DNA of 64,000 nucleotides, taken from positions 1-64,000 of the forward strand of contig NZ_JAEMVC010000006.1 in assembly GCF_029215985.1 (NCBI RefSeq), read 5' to 3'. The stretch's first letter is position 1, and each line of letters starts with the position of its first letter. Made by a program: the position numbers and the translations under genes. The stretch comes from Sulfurimonas sp. SAG-AH-194-C21 (GTDB lineage: Bacteria; Campylobacterota; Campylobacteria; Campylobacterales; Sulfurimonadaceae). Of this stretch, positions 61,998 through 64,000 are shown one piece after another. Under the pieces are notes generated by a model. The model saw nothing but the letters and a program-made list of their open reading frames with translations, made no database searches and was not told where the DNA came from.

Positions 61998-63326
61998 ATG
62001 AAACTATCCCACCTACAACAAATTATTAAATATTTACATCATTTTGAGAAGATATCAGCTGTACATAGAGTAAGCGATACCATCATAAAAATAGTATTTG
62101 ATAAGAGGGATGCCATCTACTTTAATATGTCTCGCTCAAACTCAAGCATGTTTAAGTGCGAAGAGTACCCCCGCTCAAAAATCTACAATGCACCTTTTGA
62201 TGTACTTATAGCTAAACGCTTTAATCGCTCAAATATTTTAAGTATAGAACTACTTAATGATGATAAAATAATCCGCATGAAAACTTCTATCGCCTCTGCT
62301 TATAAAGAGGAGATAACATATATACAGATAGAGTTTACGGGGAAGTATACTAATGTTATTATCTTAGATGAGCAAAACATAGTGCTTGAAGCATTGCGTC
62401 ATGTTGACCTCTATTCTTCATTTCGAGAGGTACGGGTAGGACAAAAACTACTAGATGTTCCTAACGCTCCTTTTAGTGCAAAAGAGTATCCCCTAGAGAG
62501 TGTTGAAGAGTTTTTATACTCTGTGCATACAGGTGAGCAAAATGCACAACTAGATAATCTCAAAAAGCAAAGAGTTGCACAACTGCGTAAAAAACTCAAA
62601 AAACTGCAAAAGCTTTATGACAAGCTAGACTCCCAAGAAGACTTAGAAAAAGTAGCCACAAAAAATGAGTACTATGGAAACCTAATGCTCTCAAATGTAC
62701 ATAACTTTAAACCCTACTCCAAAAAACTACTTTTAGATGATTATGATGGAGAAAAGATAGAGTTACACATAGATAAAGAGTGTCCCACCGCGTTTGTCGT
62801 GAGTAACATGTTCTTTAGTAGAAGTAAAAAAGCCAAACAAAAGGCTAAACACCTCCATATAGAAGAAGAATCTCTCTCTTCTAAGATAGAGCATATAAAA
62901 CTTTTTATACATACTGTTACAATGGCTTTAGATATAGCAAAGATTGAGTTGTTGTTTCCTAAAAAAGTACAAAATAAAAAAATAAAAGTCAATGATAGTG
63001 TCGAGTCTTTTTGGATAGAGGGTTATAAAGTACAACTCGGAAAGAATGAAAAAGGGAATATAGTCCTCCTAAAAAATGCAAGAGCAAAAGATATCTGGAT
63101 ACACTTAAAAGAGCAGCCCTCATGCCATGTAATCATCACAACAGACAAACAAAGTCTGCCTGAAAACATCATAAAATCAGCTGCAAGACTCTGTGTAGAT
63201 TTTACGACAACTTCACAAGATAAGTATTTGGTCGATTATACTCCTCGTAGAGAAGTAACTATTCAACATGGTGCTAATGTACTTTACAATAAATATAAAA
63301 CGATAGAGATAGACACAAGGAGTTAA
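61998..63326 (+). CDS. NFACT-family protein (RqcH-like, short form)
   Basis: A 442-aa protein. The N-terminal NFACT-N part (YNAPFDVLIAKRFNRSNILSIE), a coiled coil near residues 195-215 (LKKQRVAQLRKKLKKLQKLYDKL), and the C-terminal NFACT-R domain (NARAKDIWIHLKEQPSCHVIITT) are present. RqcH-type proteins bind split 50S subunits and add alanine tails to stalled chains. It is shorter than the about 570-residue Gram-positive forms, as is usual here. The next gene starts 2 bp later. Confidence 0.85.
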   Translation: MKLSHLQQIIKYLHHFEKISAVHRVSDTIIKIVFDKRDAIYFNMSRSNSSMFKCEEYPRSKIYNAPFDVLIAKRFNRSNILSIELLNDDKIIRMKTSIASAYKEEITYIQIEFTGKYTNVIILDEQNIVLEALRHVDLYSSFREVRVGQKLLDVPNAPFSAKEYPLESVEEFLYSVHTGEQNAQLDNLKKQRVAQLRKKLKKLQKLYDKLDSQEDLEKVATKNEYYGNLMLSNVHNFKPYSKKLLLDDYDGEKIELHIDKECPTAFVVSNMFFSRSKKAKQKAKHLHIEEESLSSKIEHIKLFIHTVTMALDIAKIELLFPKKVQNKKIKVNDSVESFWIEGYKVQLGKNEKGNIVLLKNARAKDIWIHLKEQPSCHVIITTDKQSLPENIIKSAARLCVDFTTTSQDKYLVDYTPRREVTIQHGANVLYNKYKTIEIDTRS

Positions 63327-63328
63327 TT

Positions 63329-63643
63329 ATGGCATCAATTGGACCCGTAGCAAATGCAATTTTTACAAACCAGATGACTCCTGCTGCTGCAACTGCACAA
63401 AATGCAAATCAAAATCGTGTAGACTTTCAAAATATGATTGCGCAATCTCAGGTACAAGAAAAAGATGAAAAAGTTTTAGAAGTCCGTCCAGCCGAAGAGA
63501 ACAAAGAGGTGGATGAAGATAAAGAGCATACTCGTGATGAAGCTGATAGGGAAAATCAAAGAAGTCCTAAACATGAAGACGATGACGATGGTGATGACAC
63601 AGATGACGATGAACCACTCTACAAACTAGATATTAAAGTTTAG
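63329..63643 (+). CDS. Acidic low-complexity protein, unknown
   Basis: A 104-aa protein with a short ordered N-terminus (MASIGPVANAIFTNQMTPAAAT) followed by an Asp/Glu-rich disordered tail (EDDDDGDDTDDDEPLY). It could be a flagellar or surface protein fragment by its start, but this is a guess. It has a GGAGTTAATT RBS inside the end of the NFACT gene and is likely co-transcribed with it. Confidence 0.6.
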   Translation: MASIGPVANAIFTNQMTPAAATAQNANQNRVDFQNMIAQSQVQEKDEKVLEVRPAEENKEVDEDKEHTRDEADRENQRSPKHEDDDDGDDTDDDEPLYKLDIKV

Positions 63644-63669
63644 TTAAAAATTTAAACACTGGAAAACAG

Positions 63670-64000
63670 ATGAAAAAAATAGTTATTTTACTCCTTATAA
63701 GCCTAAGCCTTTTTGGTGCAAATGTCGATAAATTTGCAAAAGAGATGGGTTTTGAACGCGACTATAAAACAGCCCTTAGTAAAGCAAAAAAAGAAGATAA
63801 AGTTTTAATGATGGTACTAGGGGCAGATTACTGTCCTTGGTGTCGTAAGTTTGAGCGAAAAACACTGAACTCTTCACTTTTGAAGTCGCGTTTACAAACA
63901 GAAGTAGTAACACTAGTAGTGGATAAAAAGTTTGATATAGAGAGTTTTCCTGAGCAATTCCGTACACAATTTACACCAAAAGTCTTTTTTATCAACCCAA
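63670..64000 (+). CDS. Thioredoxin-like secreted protein, partial (3' end off the window)
   Basis: Not in the track because it runs off the right edge. From ATG 63670 the frame gives a signal peptide (MKKIVILLLISLSLFGA) and a thioredoxin-like domain with the redox site ADYCPWCRKFERKT, then TPKVFFINP, which fits the cis-Pro region. About 110 residues are visible. It likely works in periplasmic thiol chemistry or cytochrome c maturation. Confidence 0.85.
   Translation, partial: MKKIVILLLISLSLFGANVDKFAKEMGFERDYKTALSKAKKEDKVLMMVLGADYCPWCRKFERKTLNSSLLKSRLQTEVVTLVVDKKFDIESFPEQFRTQFTPKVFFINP

Overview
The window looks like a chromosome segment of a Campylobacterota (Epsilonproteobacteria) bacterium, most like Sulfurimonas or a close marine/sediment relative. 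The reasons are the AT-rich sequence, a ccoNOQP operon followed by a DUF4006 gene, DUF507, FliJ/MotE-like flagellar genes, a short ThrRS without a TGS domain, and families such as HisZ, NFACT and DUF3369-type regulators. This assignment is by eye from protein families, not by a database search.

Region 1 (1-20 kb, almost all on the minus strand) covers DNA repair and respiration. An AddA-type helicase (cut by the window edge) and an AddB-type nuclease flank a multicopper oxidase. Next is a cbb3 oxidase operon (ccoN-O-Q-P, DUF4006, an untracked 29-aa membrane microprotein, a TPM-like protein and FixH). Then comes a second terminal oxidase operon (two Sco proteins, coxA, coxC, coxD, coxB, ctaB). 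Its subunit I carries the YSHPAVY signature of type A2 heme-copper oxidases and its subunit II carries two extra cytochrome c domains, so this cell has a high-affinity cbb3 and a caa3-like enzyme side by side.

Region 2 (18-40 kb) is core metabolism and signalling: carA, DUF507, motE/fliJ-like genes, purA, hisZ, an aminotransferase, cheY-like, uppP, rdgB, a histidine kinase with an HD-GYP regulator, an MFS transporter, PAP2, an alanine-rich lipoprotein with a YjbH-like outer-membrane protein, infC-thrS, a DUF4258/YgiT-type toxin-antitoxin-like pair, ilvD, and a four-gene tRNA cluster (Gly-Leu-Cys-Ser) behind a near-consensus promoter.

Region 3 (40.3-51.8 kb) is accessory DNA in tRNA-Ser(UGA). 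The 3' end of the tRNA gene is repeated at 49.17 kb and again at 51.75 kb, so two elements sit in tandem. The first (about 8.9 kb) has a tyrosine integrase, an AlpA-like regulator, a primase, a P4-type helicase, an iteron-like cluster, a terminase-small-subunit-like protein, two tiny overlapping ORFs, an XRE regulator with an operator-like inverted repeat, and a four-gene cargo block (lipoprotein, SHOCT membrane protein, secreted thermonuclease, large anchored protein of unknown function). It looks like a phage satellite. The second (about 2.6 kb) is decayed: four tandem repeats resembling an IS21-type end run into a truncated HipB/XRE gene, followed by a 28-bp perfect palindrome, a HipA kinase with its own winged helix and a repeated upstream operator, and integrase arm-like repeats with no integrase.

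Region 4 (51.8-64 kb) starts with a Fic protein and continues with YtoQ, an H1-like lysine-rich protein, an OlsF-like bifunctional acyltransferase, hemerythrin, small very basic and very acidic proteins, a PNPOx-like protein, a three-gene signalling cassette (PhnD-like binding protein, histidine kinase, REC-GGDEF-EAL), an NFACT protein and a thioredoxin-like protein cut by the right edge.

The best candidates for something undescribed are the satellite and its cargo block, the autonomous wHTH-HipA with its repeat operator, and the small untracked ORFs.
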